From JAPSGB01 sp963775185 (GTDB lineage Bacteria; Myxococcota_A; Polyangia; Polyangiales; Polyangiaceae), in contig CAVZIE010000019.1 in the NCBI GenBank assembly GCA_963775185.1, positions 32,564 to 96,563 of the forward strand: 64,000 nt of DNA. The letters run 5' to 3'. The notes under the pieces are model-generated. The model did not search any database and was not told the DNA's origin. It was given only the letters and a program-made list of their open reading frames with translations. Shown here piece by piece: positions 18,975 to 27,981 of the stretch. Numbering within the stretch: the stretch's first letter is position 1; every line of letters begins with the position of its first letter. The position numbers and the translations under genes were made by a program.

Positions 18975-19613
18975 TCAGTACCTCACCTTCGCTTCGAGCT
19001 GGAATCGCACGACTTCCAGCCCGGTTTCGGCGTCCTTCTCCGTCTTCGCGGGCAGGAGCTTCACCTCGAAGAAGTAGCTCGACAGCATCATGCGCTTGGC
19101 GAGCTCGCTGACGTCCTCGCCGTCGCGGGCCACGCCCTCGAGCCGCACCTTGCGCTGATCCTCGATGAACTTCGTCAGCCACAGCCGCCGGGCGTCCCAG
19201 TTCGGGTTGTACACGGCCTGGGGATTTTCCCGGCGCTTCTTCGCCAGCTCCTCCGGGTCGACGGTCGGGCCGCGGCCGGAGGTCAAGATGCGGGAGAGCT
19301 CCAGCAGCATCGCTGTCGGGCCGGTGCGCGCGCTCTGCAGCTTGCCGATCGCGTCTTCGCGTGCGCGCAGCTGGGCGAGCTTCTCGGTCACCTGTTGGTG
19401 GTTGGCGACGGCGCGTTTCGACTGATCGATCTGCGTCGTCAACTCGGCGTTCTTCCGGTTCTGTTCCTTCAGCTCCTCGGCCTTGATGCCGTGGAAGACG
19501 AACAGACCGGCGACCTCGGCGAGAAACAACACCAGCAGCGCGACCAGCCACAGCTGGCTGCCCTCCGTCTGCTCGACGCGTTTCTTCTGCGGAAGGAGAT
19601 TGATGCGGATCAC
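18975..19613 (-). CDS. pilN: Type IV pilus inner-membrane protein PilN
   Basis: A 212-residue protein starting with the invariant PilN N-terminus IRINLLPQKK that docks into cytosolic PilM. Then a transmembrane helix (LWLVALLVLFLAEVAGLFVFH), a coiled coil and a periplasmic domain. The GTG start at 19613 overlaps the pilM stop as GTGA. Confidence 0.93.
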   Translation of the reverse strand: MIRINLLPQKKRVEQTEGSQLWLVALLVLFLAEVAGLFVFHGIKAEELKEQNRKNAELTTQIDQSKRAVANHQQVTEKLAQLRAREDAIGKLQSARTGPTAMLLELSRILTSGRGPTVDPEELAKKRRENPQAVYNPNWDARRLWLTKFIEDQRKVRLEGVARDGEDVSELAKRMMLSSYFFEVKLLPAKTEKDAETGLEVVRFQLEAKVRY

Positions 19614-20686
19614 GCCCGGTTCTCCTTCTCGTGGCGAAGCGCGAGGCCGAGCGCGACCGCGAGCTGTGCGGCGCGGGTCTGGAGCATCGCCGGGCTGACG
19701 TCCTTCGCGTCGATCGTCACGCGCTCGGTGGGCGCCCAGACCTCCACCGGCACGCGGGCTCTGCGCTCGACCGCCTGTCCGAGGGCGGCGAGGTTCGCGG
19801 TGCCACCGGTGACGAAGATCCGGGAGATCTCGCCCTCGCCGCTGGTGGCCATGAAAAAGTCGAGGCTGCGCTGGATCTCGGCGGCGATGGAGTCCGTCAC
19901 GGCTTCGATGACCTGCACCACCTGCTGCGGCACCATGCCCGCGCGGTACGGATCGTCCGGCGCGCCGCCGCCGCCGCACTTGTAGGCTTCGGCCTGGTCG
20001 AACGGAATCGCGAGCTGCTTCTGGATTTCCTCGGTGATGATGTTCCCGCCGTTGGCGATCTCGCGCGTGAAGGCGCTGATCCCATTGGCGACGATGTTCA
20101 GCGAGGCCAGGCTCGCGCCGACGTTGATCAGCGCGACGGTGTAGTCCGGCGGCAAGCCGCGCGACTGCTCGAACAGGTTCTGGACCGTGAAGGCGTCGAT
20201 GTCGCAGACCACGGGCTTGAGCTTCGCGTCCCGGGCGAGCTGGGCGTAGTCGTTGATCTGGTCGCGCTTGGCGGCCACCAGCAGAAGATCCATCTGGCTC
20301 GCCTCGGGGCGCCGGCGCAGGACCTGGTAGTCGACCTGTACGTCCTTGATATCGAAGGGGATGTGCTGTTCGGCCTCCCACTGGATCTGCTCGTCCAGCT
20401 CGCCCGGCGTCATCATCGGCACGGTGATCTTGCGGATGATGACGCTCTGGCCGGAGACGCTGAGGGCGACGTCCTTCTGCTTGATCTTCGCGTCGTGGAA
20501 CACCCGGGCCAGCGCCTCGGTGACGTTGCCGGCGTCCATGACCTGGCCGTCGACGATGGTCTGCGCGGGCAGGGGCGCATAGCCAAGTCGATGAAGAGTC
20601 ATGCCTTTCCGGCTCGCCTTCAACTGACAGACCTTGATCGAGCTGGTGCCGATATCGACCCCGACCAGGTTCTTTCCTTCGCCCAT
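19610..20686 (-). CDS. pilM: Type IV pilus assembly ATPase-like protein PilM
   Basis: A 358-residue actin/FtsA-like cytosolic protein. The nucleotide-binding fold shows LVGVDIGTSSIKVCQL at the start and IFVTGGTANLAALGQAVERR near the C-terminus. It anchors the pilus platform through the PilN N-terminal peptide. ATG at 20686 is chosen because the fold starts eight residues later; upstream in-frame sequence is promoter. First gene of the operon, divergent from the LysM gene. Confidence 0.93.
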   Translation of the reverse strand: MGEGKNLVGVDIGTSSIKVCQLKASRKGMTLHRLGYAPLPAQTIVDGQVMDAGNVTEALARVFHDAKIKQKDVALSVSGQSVIIRKITVPMMTPGELDEQIQWEAEQHIPFDIKDVQVDYQVLRRRPEASQMDLLLVAAKRDQINDYAQLARDAKLKPVVCDIDAFTVQNLFEQSRGLPPDYTVALINVGASLASLNIVANGISAFTREIANGGNIITEEIQKQLAIPFDQAEAYKCGGGGAPDDPYRAGMVPQQVVQVIEAVTDSIAAEIQRSLDFFMATSGEGEISRIFVTGGTANLAALGQAVERRARVPVEVWAPTERVTIDAKDVSPAMLQTRAAQLAVALGLALRHEKENRA

Positions 20687-20826
20687 GACGCCTCGGGAGC
20701 AGTGCAGGCAGGGAAACCCGCGAACAAAACTGTGGCATTGTCCCTGGCCGAACGCCAAGAAACGCGGGCGTGGGTTTCTTTTTATTTCCCGTCCCAACGA
20801 CCAACAGCTAAGGGCGAAGACTCCGC

Positions 20827-21840
20827 ATGCGTCGCGTGCTTCCACTCCTGATCGCCGTGTGTCTGGCCCTCGCAGCCCTGTCTGCGCACGCTGCCGGCAA
20901 GGCGCGGAACCCCGCGAAACCGCGCGTTCACGTGGTCCAGCGCGGCCAGACCCTGGGCATGATCGCGAAGCGCTACCACGTGAGCGTGGACGCGCTGCGC
21001 CGCGCCAACGACATCCACCGGAGCAAGGATCTCAAGCCGAAGCAGCGGCTGGTCGTTCCCGCGCCTTCGGACAAGGACGGCAGTCGCGCCCGCGCGCTCC
21101 GTCACGCGGGCTACGCCGAGCCCCAGACCCGTCCCGCCGCCGTCGAGACCAGCCCCAAGGTCAAGCCCGGCGCGCCGGTCACGTACGCCCGCAAGCCCCG
21201 CCACCCCGGTTACGTGATGCTCCGGAGCACGGTCGGTGCCTGGCGCGGCTACGCCGTCCACAAGGGCAAGGTCTCGAAGGCGGCGGTGCACAACGTCACG
21301 CGCGTGCTGGCCTCCTGGCGAACCCAGCAGAAGCTCGCCATCGACGAGCGCTTGATCCGGATGATCGCCACCGTCAGCGACCACTTCGGTGGTCGCGCGA
21401 TCCGCGTGGTCAGCGGATTTCGTCCCTATCGCCCCACGCAGTACACGCCCCACTCGCGTCACAACCTCGGCCACGCGGTGGACTTCACGATTCCCGGCGT
21501 CCCGAACACGGCGCTCCGCGACTTCTGCCGGACCTTGCCCAACGTCGGCTGCGGCTACTATCCGAACTCGAGCTTCGTCCACATGGACGTCCGCGAGATG
21601 AGCGCCTACTGGGTCGACTTCGCCGGCCCGGGCGAGGCTCCGCGCTACGCCACGGCGAAGGGCGTCAATCCCGGCCGCGCCGAGAGCGAGGCGGCCGAGC
21701 GGGAGCACGAGCCGGAGCACGCGACCCCAGCGTCGGAGCCTGCCGCAGGTTCCGGCCAGGGCGACAGCGACGGGCACGCGAACGCCGAGGGGTCGTCGAA
21801 GACCCACGCAGAACACGCTGAATCTGGCGGCGATACCTGA
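20827..21840 (+). CDS. Exported LysM / DUF882 (YcbK-like) peptidoglycan protein
   Basis: A 337-residue protein: signal peptide (LLIAVCLALAALSAHA), LysM domain at about 37-80 (VHVVQRGQTLGMIAKRYHVSVDALRRAND), basic linker, then a DUF882/M15-type domain at about 160-270 with the zinc-ligand pattern SRHNLGHAVDFTI and SFVHMDVRE, and an acidic Glu/His/Ala-rich tail. Predicted to bind and cut or remodel peptidoglycan in the periplasm. Its divergent placement next to the pil operon may reflect passage of the pilus machine through the wall, but this is only suggestive. Confidence 0.85.
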   Translation: MRRVLPLLIAVCLALAALSAHAAGKARNPAKPRVHVVQRGQTLGMIAKRYHVSVDALRRANDIHRSKDLKPKQRLVVPAPSDKDGSRARALRHAGYAEPQTRPAAVETSPKVKPGAPVTYARKPRHPGYVMLRSTVGAWRGYAVHKGKVSKAAVHNVTRVLASWRTQQKLAIDERLIRMIATVSDHFGGRAIRVVSGFRPYRPTQYTPHSRHNLGHAVDFTIPGVPNTALRDFCRTLPNVGCGYYPNSSFVHMDVREMSAYWVDFAGPGEAPRYATAKGVNPGRAESEAAEREHEPEHATPASEPAAGSGQGDSDGHANAEGSSKTHAEHAESGGDT

Positions 21841-21963
21841 ACCGCGTGCTTGCCGGCTCGCTTCCGGGTCACTTGATACCTGCCCAGGTCAGCCCGCTCC
21901 CGCGCCGCCCCGAACAGACCTGACCCCGACCAGGACGGCGGTTCGCGGCGTTTTTATAAGGGA

Positions 21964-21984
21964 TTGCCGGTCCGGCGCGGAACC
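21964..21984 (+). repeat. Dispersed 20-bp intergenic repeat, copy 3
   Basis: Exact TTGCCGGTCCGGCGCGGAAC, 124 bp after the LysM gene. An AT-rich stretch (about 22020-22060, the lowest GC in this neighbourhood) follows and probably contains the promoter of the sigma factor gene. Confidence 0.9.
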
Positions 21985-22099
21985 GCCCTGGGTGCCTAGT
22001 GACCCACAAGGATCGGAGAATGTGTGATTAGTTTAGCAATAACAAATAGATACTGTCTTGGTACGCAGCGTGCTCATGGGAGGGGCAGGAGGACGACCG

Positions 22100-22846
22100 A
22101 TGACCTTGCACGCTGCCCCCACGCTTCCCGACGCTGCCCCCGCTTCCGCCGTGCGCCCGCGCATGATCCAGCGAGGCCGCGCGTCGCTGCCGGCGCGCCC
22201 CGCCGCCCGTCGCCGCCCCGCGGCGCTTCTGGCCGTCGTGGCCCCGACGCCGGAGCCCACGGGCATCTCTCGCGAGCGGGCCGAGCAGCTGCTCGAGACC
22301 TACACGCCGGCGGTGCGGCAGATCGTCGGCGGGTTCCAGCGCAAGCTGCCCCGCAACGTGCTCCGCGACGACCTGTTGGCGGCGGGCATGTGCGGCCTGT
22401 GGGACGCGATCCGGCGGCACGGCGACGATGGCGGCGACGGCTTCGAGTTCTACGTCCGGGTGCGCATCCGCGGCGCGATCCTCGACGAGCTCCGCGCGCA
22501 GGACTGGCTGCCCCGGCGTGCGCGCGCGGCGGCGCAGGGCGACGACGCGGCTGTCACGCCCGCGGTGGTCCGCCTCGACGACATGAGCGAGTGGGAGCAG
22601 CAGCGCACGCTCGCGTCCTACGGCACCACGGAGACGGACCTGGACGCACGCTCGGCACACGAGTCGCTGGCCGAGGCGATCGACCTCCTGCCGGAGCGCG
22701 AGCGCCACATCATGTCGATGCACTACTTCAAGGGCGTGAAGTTCAAGGACCTGGGCGCCGAGCTCGGCGTCAGCGAGCCGCGCATCTCCCAGCTCCACTC
22801 GCGCGCGGTCGCTCGCCTCCGGGGCCTGCTCGCTGAAGCCGCGTGA
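22100..22846 (+). CDS. FliA/WhiG-type RNA polymerase sigma factor
   Basis: A 248-residue alternative sigma factor of the sigma-28 class. Region 2 contains LPRNVLRDDLLAAGMCGLWDAI and the class signature FYVRVRIRGAILDELRAQDWLPRRAR. Region 4 has LLPERERHIMSMHYFKGVKFKDLGAELGVSEPRISQLHSRAVARL. The first 70 residues are Ala/Pro/Arg-rich and not conserved. ATG at 22100 has AGGAGG 8 bases upstream, which decides the start over 22058 and 22079. No flagellar gene or anti-sigma gene (flgM) is in the window, so its regulon is unknown. Confidence 0.88.
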   Translation: MTLHAAPTLPDAAPASAVRPRMIQRGRASLPARPAARRRPAALLAVVAPTPEPTGISRERAEQLLETYTPAVRQIVGGFQRKLPRNVLRDDLLAAGMCGLWDAIRRHGDDGGDGFEFYVRVRIRGAILDELRAQDWLPRRARAAAQGDDAAVTPAVVRLDDMSEWEQQRTLASYGTTETDLDARSAHESLAEAIDLLPERERHIMSMHYFKGVKFKDLGAELGVSEPRISQLHSRAVARLRGLLAEAA

Positions 22847-22855
22847 CGCGGCGCC

Positions 22856-25465
22856 TCAGCGCTTCTTGTGAATCGGGTAGTCGTAGCCCGTCGGTTTGGT
22901 GGACGGCACCGAGCCGGCGGGTTTCCAGCGGAACGCATGCGGTCGCATCGGGTGTCCCAGCGCGTACAGCACGCTGGTCTCGTAGCCCTTGATCGGCGGC
23001 TCGCTCGTGCCCGTGCGGTGCACGAACGACGGGTGTCGCGAGCCGCGGTCGAGCGACACGATGCGCCGGCAGCCCACGCGCATCAACGCGGCGGCGAGCG
23101 GATCGCTGCTGTCGTGGCGCGCGCGCGCGACGATGACGCGACCGCTCGGCGTGACGCACATCGCGCCACGCAGGCGGAGCGAGCCGTGATCGCGCGCGCG
23201 TTCCACCAGCCGCCCGTCGTCGGCGAGCAGCGGCAGCTGAACGGCCTGCTCGTCCGCGGCGAGCTCCGGCACCTCGCCCGACGCGACGATCCGCGGCGCC
23301 TTGCCCGGGGCGGTGACGACAGTCGCGTAGGATGTGCGGAGCACCAGCGGTGCGTCCTTGCCGAAGGCCAGCCCGTAGCGCGTCGCGCTCGTCGTGTGCC
23401 CCAGACCTATGGCCGCCAGCACGCGATGCGCGTCGTCGCCCGCGAGCTCGAGCTCGCTGGCCACGTCGCCGGGCTCCTTGGTCCCGGCGCGCACGACCCA
23501 GTCCACGCGTCCGGGCTCGAAGGCGACGAGCTCGATCTGCAGGTCGCCGATCGGCAGCGTGCCCTTGAACACCCCCGGCATCCACTGCGGCGGCGGCTGG
23601 GTGCCGCCGTCCGGTTGCCAGCGGATCCCCGAGGGATCGTGCGGCACCGGATCGCGCACCATCATGTAGAAGAAGTCCTTGGCCGACCAGCGCACGAACT
23701 TGTCGGGCGCGATGCGCATGCCGCTGTCGAGCTTCTCGAGCTTGAACTCGTGTGCGTGCAGATCGACGATGTCGGTGAACACGAAGCCGCAGTGCGCCGG
23801 GTTCATGTCCAGGTGGATGCCGTACGAACAGCCCGCCTGTCTGAGCGCCTTGCCCAGCGTCGGTCCGTCGATCTCCTTGCCCCAGGCGTAGTAGAGCTGC
23901 CCTTGCGGCGTGACGCACATCGCGGTGCGCTGGGTCATCACGCTCGTGCCCGAGATCTGCCAGCCCCAGATGTAGCGCCCGGTCGGGTTCGCCACGCCGT
24001 CCTCGACCAGCGGATCGAGGTTCTGGCGGAACGAGACGATGTCCGAAGGGATCTGCTCGGTTTGCGGCCAGCTGCCGAGTCCCACGTCGCCGCTGTCGGT
24101 CACGACCACGCTGGCCGCGCCGCGGACGGGCGGCAGCAGCACGCGATGATCCACCATCATGCCGTACGCGCCGTGGGTGGTCTTGAACGCGCCGTTGAAG
24201 GTCGCCACGACGCGGTCGAGCACGTTCTTGTCGCGCGGCAACCGCCCGTCGCCGGGCGGTCCGGTCAGCGGCTTGGGATCCTCGAAGCCCGCCTGCATGC
24301 CCAGCTCCAGCTGGCGCATGTCCATCGCGACGATGTCGATCTCCGAGTACGGCCGCTTCACGTCGGGGCGGATGAAGGTCCGGTAGAAGTACGGCGGCGG
24401 CTTGGCCTTGCCGTCGGGCGCGCCGCCCAGCGGCTTGAGCCACGGCAACGTGACCGGGACCCACTGGCCTTCGCCGGGCTTCAGCTCTTTCCACAGCGAC
24501 GGGACGGGCGGCGGCGGCCACACGCTGGAGTGCTGGTCGAGCTTGTCCGCATCCAGCGTCGCGGTCGCCGCGACCTGATCCGGGTTGTCCTTCAGCGCGG
24601 ACTCCGACGCGCGCGAGAACACGCGGAAGGTCGTGCGCTTGATCACGTCCTCCGTACCGAACACGGCGTTCTCGAGCCACGCGATCGGTGCCGGCCCCAC
24701 CTCTGCCCGCACCGTATCGACGGCCCACAACACCAGCGGCTTGTGCGGATGGACCTGCGACACCGAGCGCGCCCCGAACGCCTGACCGCCGTCGGCGCCG
24801 CGCAGCGAGTGCTTGTCCAGGTCGTACGCAAGCTTCCGGTCCGGGCCCAGGTCGATGTGGAGCGTCGGCGGGTCGAGCCGGAGCCCCGCCGACTTCGTCG
24901 CTTGATCGATCAGGATGTCGGTGCGTCCCAGCCCGGCCCAGCTCCCCGTGTCCTGGTACGACGTCACGGCGAGCAAGGCGTGGTCGAGCCACCCGCCCGG
25001 GCGACTTCGGCGCGGGATTCCGTCGAGGTCGAGGACAGTGATGCCCTGGATCCGTCCGTAGGCCACCGTCGCGAACGCGGCCGTCGAGCCGCGGACCTGC
25101 AGCCCCGCGTCGTCGCCGAGCGGCGTCTCGGTGATGTTGCGGATCTCGCGGACGCTGATCGGCTGCCCACCGAGCGTCACGCGGATCCGCGCCCGGTACA
25201 GGTCGCGCGGCTCGCCCTTGGCGGCGGAGGCCAGGAACAGCACCCGCCGGCCGAGGAAGCTCTCGGCGAGGAAGCCGGGGGATCTCTCCCAGGCGATATC
25301 GGTCGGCTGCACCACGCCGCCCACCGCTTGGCCCAGCATGCCCGCCAGGCCCTCGAGCGTGCGCGCGGGGGGGCGCTGCCCGCCGAGGTGGACCGCCACG
25401 GCGGTCGCGGCGGCGAACGCCGCGATGGGCGCGCGGCGCCGGAGGAATGGCCGAAGTGACGCCAT
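22856..25465 (-). CDS. Large exported protein with possible phosphodiester-glycosidase (NAGPA-like) region
   Basis: An 869-residue protein with an N-terminal hydrophobic segment (IAAFAAATAVAVHLGG) acting as anchor or signal. A central region (about 430-620) contains NGAFKTTHGAYGMMVDHRVLLPP, VVVTDSGDVGLGSW, TAMCVTPQGQLYYAWG and GIHLDMNPAHCGFVF. These resemble the NAGPA/phosphodiester glycosidase fold of exopolysaccharide-related proteins, whose motifs are NG.F, a following glycine turn and D.N. A related but degenerate repeat seems to follow at about 760-830 (AMCVTPSGRVIVARAR). Single gene, convergent with the sigma factor. The enzymatic assignment is tentative. Confidence 0.6.
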   Translation of the reverse strand: MASLRPFLRRRAPIAAFAAATAVAVHLGGQRPPARTLEGLAGMLGQAVGGVVQPTDIAWERSPGFLAESFLGRRVLFLASAAKGEPRDLYRARIRVTLGGQPISVREIRNITETPLGDDAGLQVRGSTAAFATVAYGRIQGITVLDLDGIPRRSRPGGWLDHALLAVTSYQDTGSWAGLGRTDILIDQATKSAGLRLDPPTLHIDLGPDRKLAYDLDKHSLRGADGGQAFGARSVSQVHPHKPLVLWAVDTVRAEVGPAPIAWLENAVFGTEDVIKRTTFRVFSRASESALKDNPDQVAATATLDADKLDQHSSVWPPPPVPSLWKELKPGEGQWVPVTLPWLKPLGGAPDGKAKPPPYFYRTFIRPDVKRPYSEIDIVAMDMRQLELGMQAGFEDPKPLTGPPGDGRLPRDKNVLDRVVATFNGAFKTTHGAYGMMVDHRVLLPPVRGAASVVVTDSGDVGLGSWPQTEQIPSDIVSFRQNLDPLVEDGVANPTGRYIWGWQISGTSVMTQRTAMCVTPQGQLYYAWGKEIDGPTLGKALRQAGCSYGIHLDMNPAHCGFVFTDIVDLHAHEFKLEKLDSGMRIAPDKFVRWSAKDFFYMMVRDPVPHDPSGIRWQPDGGTQPPPQWMPGVFKGTLPIGDLQIELVAFEPGRVDWVVRAGTKEPGDVASELELAGDDAHRVLAAIGLGHTTSATRYGLAFGKDAPLVLRTSYATVVTAPGKAPRIVASGEVPELAADEQAVQLPLLADDGRLVERARDHGSLRLRGAMCVTPSGRVIVARARHDSSDPLAAALMRVGCRRIVSLDRGSRHPSFVHRTGTSEPPIKGYETSVLYALGHPMRPHAFRWKPAGSVPSTKPTGYDYPIHKKR

Positions 25466-25595
25466 CTACGCGATGGGCCCGGGTGTACCGGGCCCCCAGC
25501 GACCGCGCAAGCGGCCCTGTGCCGCGCACGCATCCGGCCCTGGGTCGATCATGGCTTGTGGGTCGCCCGGGCGGCTGATAACGCAAGGCACTCGC

Positions 25596-26411
25596 GTGGC
25601 CAAGAGCAACCTCGCCGTCCGGCTTGCGACCGCCGCTGTCGTAGCGCCCCTGCTGCTGGTCGTGCTGTTCCTGGCGCCGCCCTGGGCCTGGTACATCGTG
25701 GTGTTCGTCGCGTGCGCCGTCGCGTCGCAGGAGCTGTTCGGGATGACCCACCCGGGCGATCGCGTCGCCCAGGGCGTCGGGATCGTGAGCACCCTCGCCG
25801 TGTCCGCTGCCCTGTATTTTGGCAAGGGCGATCCCCGCGTGCTGACGACGGTGCTGCTCGTCACGCCGCTGGTCGGTCTGCTGGTGCCGCTGTGGCGCCT
25901 CGGCGAGATCCCCAGCGCGGGACTACGGGTCATGGCGGGGGTCGCGGGCCCACTCTACATCGGCGCTCTGCTCACGACCGTCGGCCTGCTCCGCCGCGAT
26001 CAGGGCGCGGCCGGGCCCGGCTACGTGCTGCTCGTCCTGATGATCGCGTGGCTCGGCGACACGGGCGGCTATTTCTTCGGGCGCTTCCTCGGCAAGAACA
26101 AGCTCTACGAGGCGATCAGCCCGAAAAAGACCCGCGCCGGGTTCGTGGGTTCGATCGTCGGCTCGACGCTCGGCGCGGTGCTCGCGCACTTCTGGTATCT
26201 GCCGTCGATTCCGCTCGGGCACGCGCTGGTGCTCGCCGTGGTTGCCGGCGCGCTCGGCCAGATGGGCGATCTGGTGGAGTCGCTGCTCAAGCGCTCCACC
26301 GGCATCAAGGACTCCGGATGGATCATCCCGGGTCACGGCGGGATCCTCGACCGGATCGACGCGCTGGTCGTGGTCAGCACGCTCGTCTACCTGTACACGC
26401 TGTGGGTCTGA
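25596..26411 (+). CDS. cdsA: Phosphatidate cytidylyltransferase CdsA
   Basis: Makes CDP-diacylglycerol from phosphatidate and CTP for phospholipid synthesis. 271 residues, about seven hydrophobic helices, and the CDS signature DSGWIIPGHGGILDRIDALV near the C-terminus with the metal-binding Asp residues; IAWLGDTGGYFFGRFLGKNKL is also conserved. GTG at 25596 starts just before the first helix. No uppS or dxr lies next to it, unlike many bacteria. Confidence 0.93.
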   Translation: MAKSNLAVRLATAAVVAPLLLVVLFLAPPWAWYIVVFVACAVASQELFGMTHPGDRVAQGVGIVSTLAVSAALYFGKGDPRVLTTVLLVTPLVGLLVPLWRLGEIPSAGLRVMAGVAGPLYIGALLTTVGLLRRDQGAAGPGYVLLVLMIAWLGDTGGYFFGRFLGKNKLYEAISPKKTRAGFVGSIVGSTLGAVLAHFWYLPSIPLGHALVLAVVAGALGQMGDLVESLLKRSTGIKDSGWIIPGHGGILDRIDALVVVSTLVYLYTLWV

Positions 26412-26541
26412 GCACTCCGTTTCGTCAGGAGTAACGCGCCGCGTTGTTGCAAAAATAGGCCGGCCGCGTAGAAACGCGCCAGAAACAATGTGTGCCGTCC
26501 GCCGGGTCCCAGCGCCAGCGTGAACGGCGCAGGAGAACATC

Positions 26542-27891
26542 ATGGAATCTTCGTCCCCCCTGGCTTCCTTGTACTCCGACGATGACGACGACGCGGAGAC
26601 GCGCCAGCTGGATCAGAGCTCGCCGCCACCGGGCGAGCGCTACGAGTTCTTCCACGTCATCCAGGGCTATCTCGATCAAGCCGCGAAGCTGATCAAGATG
26701 CCGGACTACATCCGGACGATCCTGAGCCAGCCGAAGAACGAGATCATCGTGCACTTCCCGGTGCGGATGGACAACGGCGAGTACCGGCTGTTCAAGGGCT
26801 ACCGCATCCAGCACTCGAACATCCTTGGCCCGTACAAGGGCGGCATGCGCTTCCACGAGAGCGCGTCCCTCGACGACTTCAAGGCGCTCGCGGCGATGAT
26901 GACCTGGAAGAGCGCGCTCATGAATCTGCCGTTCGGCGGCGGCAAGGGCGGCATCAAGTTCAACCCGCGCGACGTCTCGCGCAACGAGCTGCAGCGCATC
27001 ACGCGCCGCTTCTTCCACGCGCTCGGCGGCAACATCGGCCCCGACTACGACGTGCCCGCGCCGGACATGGGCACGAACGCGCAGACCATGGCCTGGGCCA
27101 TGGACACGTACATGAACACCGTCGGCATGGTGAGCAAGCAAGCCGTCATGGGCGTCGTGACCGGCAAGCCCATCACCAGCGGCGGAACCTACGGTCGTTC
27201 GAAAGCGACCGGTCAAGGTATCGTCCACACCATCCACGAGTGGGCGGAGCGCGCGCGCTTCAACCTCGAGGGCAAGAAGCTCATCGTCCAGGGCTTCGGC
27301 AACGTCGGCTCGCACACCGCGGTGCTGCTCTCGCACTCGGGCGTGTCGCTCGTCGCCGTGGGCGACCACACCGGCTACCTCTACAACCCCGAGGGCTTCA
27401 ACGCCCATCGCCTGCAGAAGTACGTGGAGGAGAACGGTTCGATCGCGGGCTACCCCGCCGGCGAGAAGATGACGCGCGAGGATTTCTTCAGCTGCCAGGC
27501 GGACATCTTCGTGCCCGCCGCGCTCGAGAACCAGGTCGGCGTGCAGGAAGCCGAGGCGCTCCAGGTGCGGCTGGTCGCCGAGGGCGCCAACGGTCCGTGC
27601 ACGCCCGCCGGCGAAGAAGTGCTCAAGCGTCGCGGCATCGAGATCCTGCCGGACGTGCTCGCCAACGCCGGCGGCGTGACCGTCAGCTACTACGAGTGGG
27701 TGCAGAACCGCCGCAGCGAGCAGTGGTCGCTGGCCGAGGTGGACGCCCGGCTGGAGCAGGCGATCCGCGACGCGTATGCGCGGATGCTCGAGGCCGCGCG
27801 CGCCTACAACTGCGACTACCGCCTGGCTTGCTACGCCGTCGCGCTGCAGCGCCTCACGCAGGTGTACAGCGAGCGCGAGATCTTCCCCTGA
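26542..27891 (+). CDS. gdhA: Glu/Leu/Phe/Val-type glutamate dehydrogenase
   Basis: Reversible oxidative deamination of glutamate to 2-oxoglutarate. 449 residues with an acidic Asp-run N-terminal extension. The dimerisation and catalytic domain has YKGGMRFHESAS, MTWKSALMNLPFGGGKGGI (substrate and catalytic lysines) and PAPDMGTN. The Rossmann domain has VQGFGNVGSHTAVLLSHSG. Cofactor preference is not clear from the sequence. SD GGAGAA is a few bases before ATG. A single gene with 130 bp of upstream promoter space. Confidence 0.92.
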   Translation: MESSSPLASLYSDDDDDAETRQLDQSSPPPGERYEFFHVIQGYLDQAAKLIKMPDYIRTILSQPKNEIIVHFPVRMDNGEYRLFKGYRIQHSNILGPYKGGMRFHESASLDDFKALAAMMTWKSALMNLPFGGGKGGIKFNPRDVSRNELQRITRRFFHALGGNIGPDYDVPAPDMGTNAQTMAWAMDTYMNTVGMVSKQAVMGVVTGKPITSGGTYGRSKATGQGIVHTIHEWAERARFNLEGKKLIVQGFGNVGSHTAVLLSHSGVSLVAVGDHTGYLYNPEGFNAHRLQKYVEENGSIAGYPAGEKMTREDFFSCQADIFVPAALENQVGVQEAEALQVRLVAEGANGPCTPAGEEVLKRRGIEILPDVLANAGGVTVSYYEWVQNRRSEQWSLAEVDARLEQAIRDAYARMLEAARAYNCDYRLACYAVALQRLTQVYSEREIFP

Positions 27892-27915
27892 TCGGCGCTG
27901 TGCCGGATTTCCTGG

Positions 27916-27936
27916 TTGTCGGTCCGGCGCGAAACC
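27916..27936 (+). repeat. Dispersed 20-bp intergenic repeat, copy 4 (two mismatches)
   Basis: TTGTCGGTCCGGCGCGAAAC, 25 bp after the glutamate dehydrogenase stop. Confidence 0.75.
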
Positions 27937-27981
27937 AAAGCTGGCGTGGCCGCGCCGCGCGCGCTGGATTAATCTGGAGCG

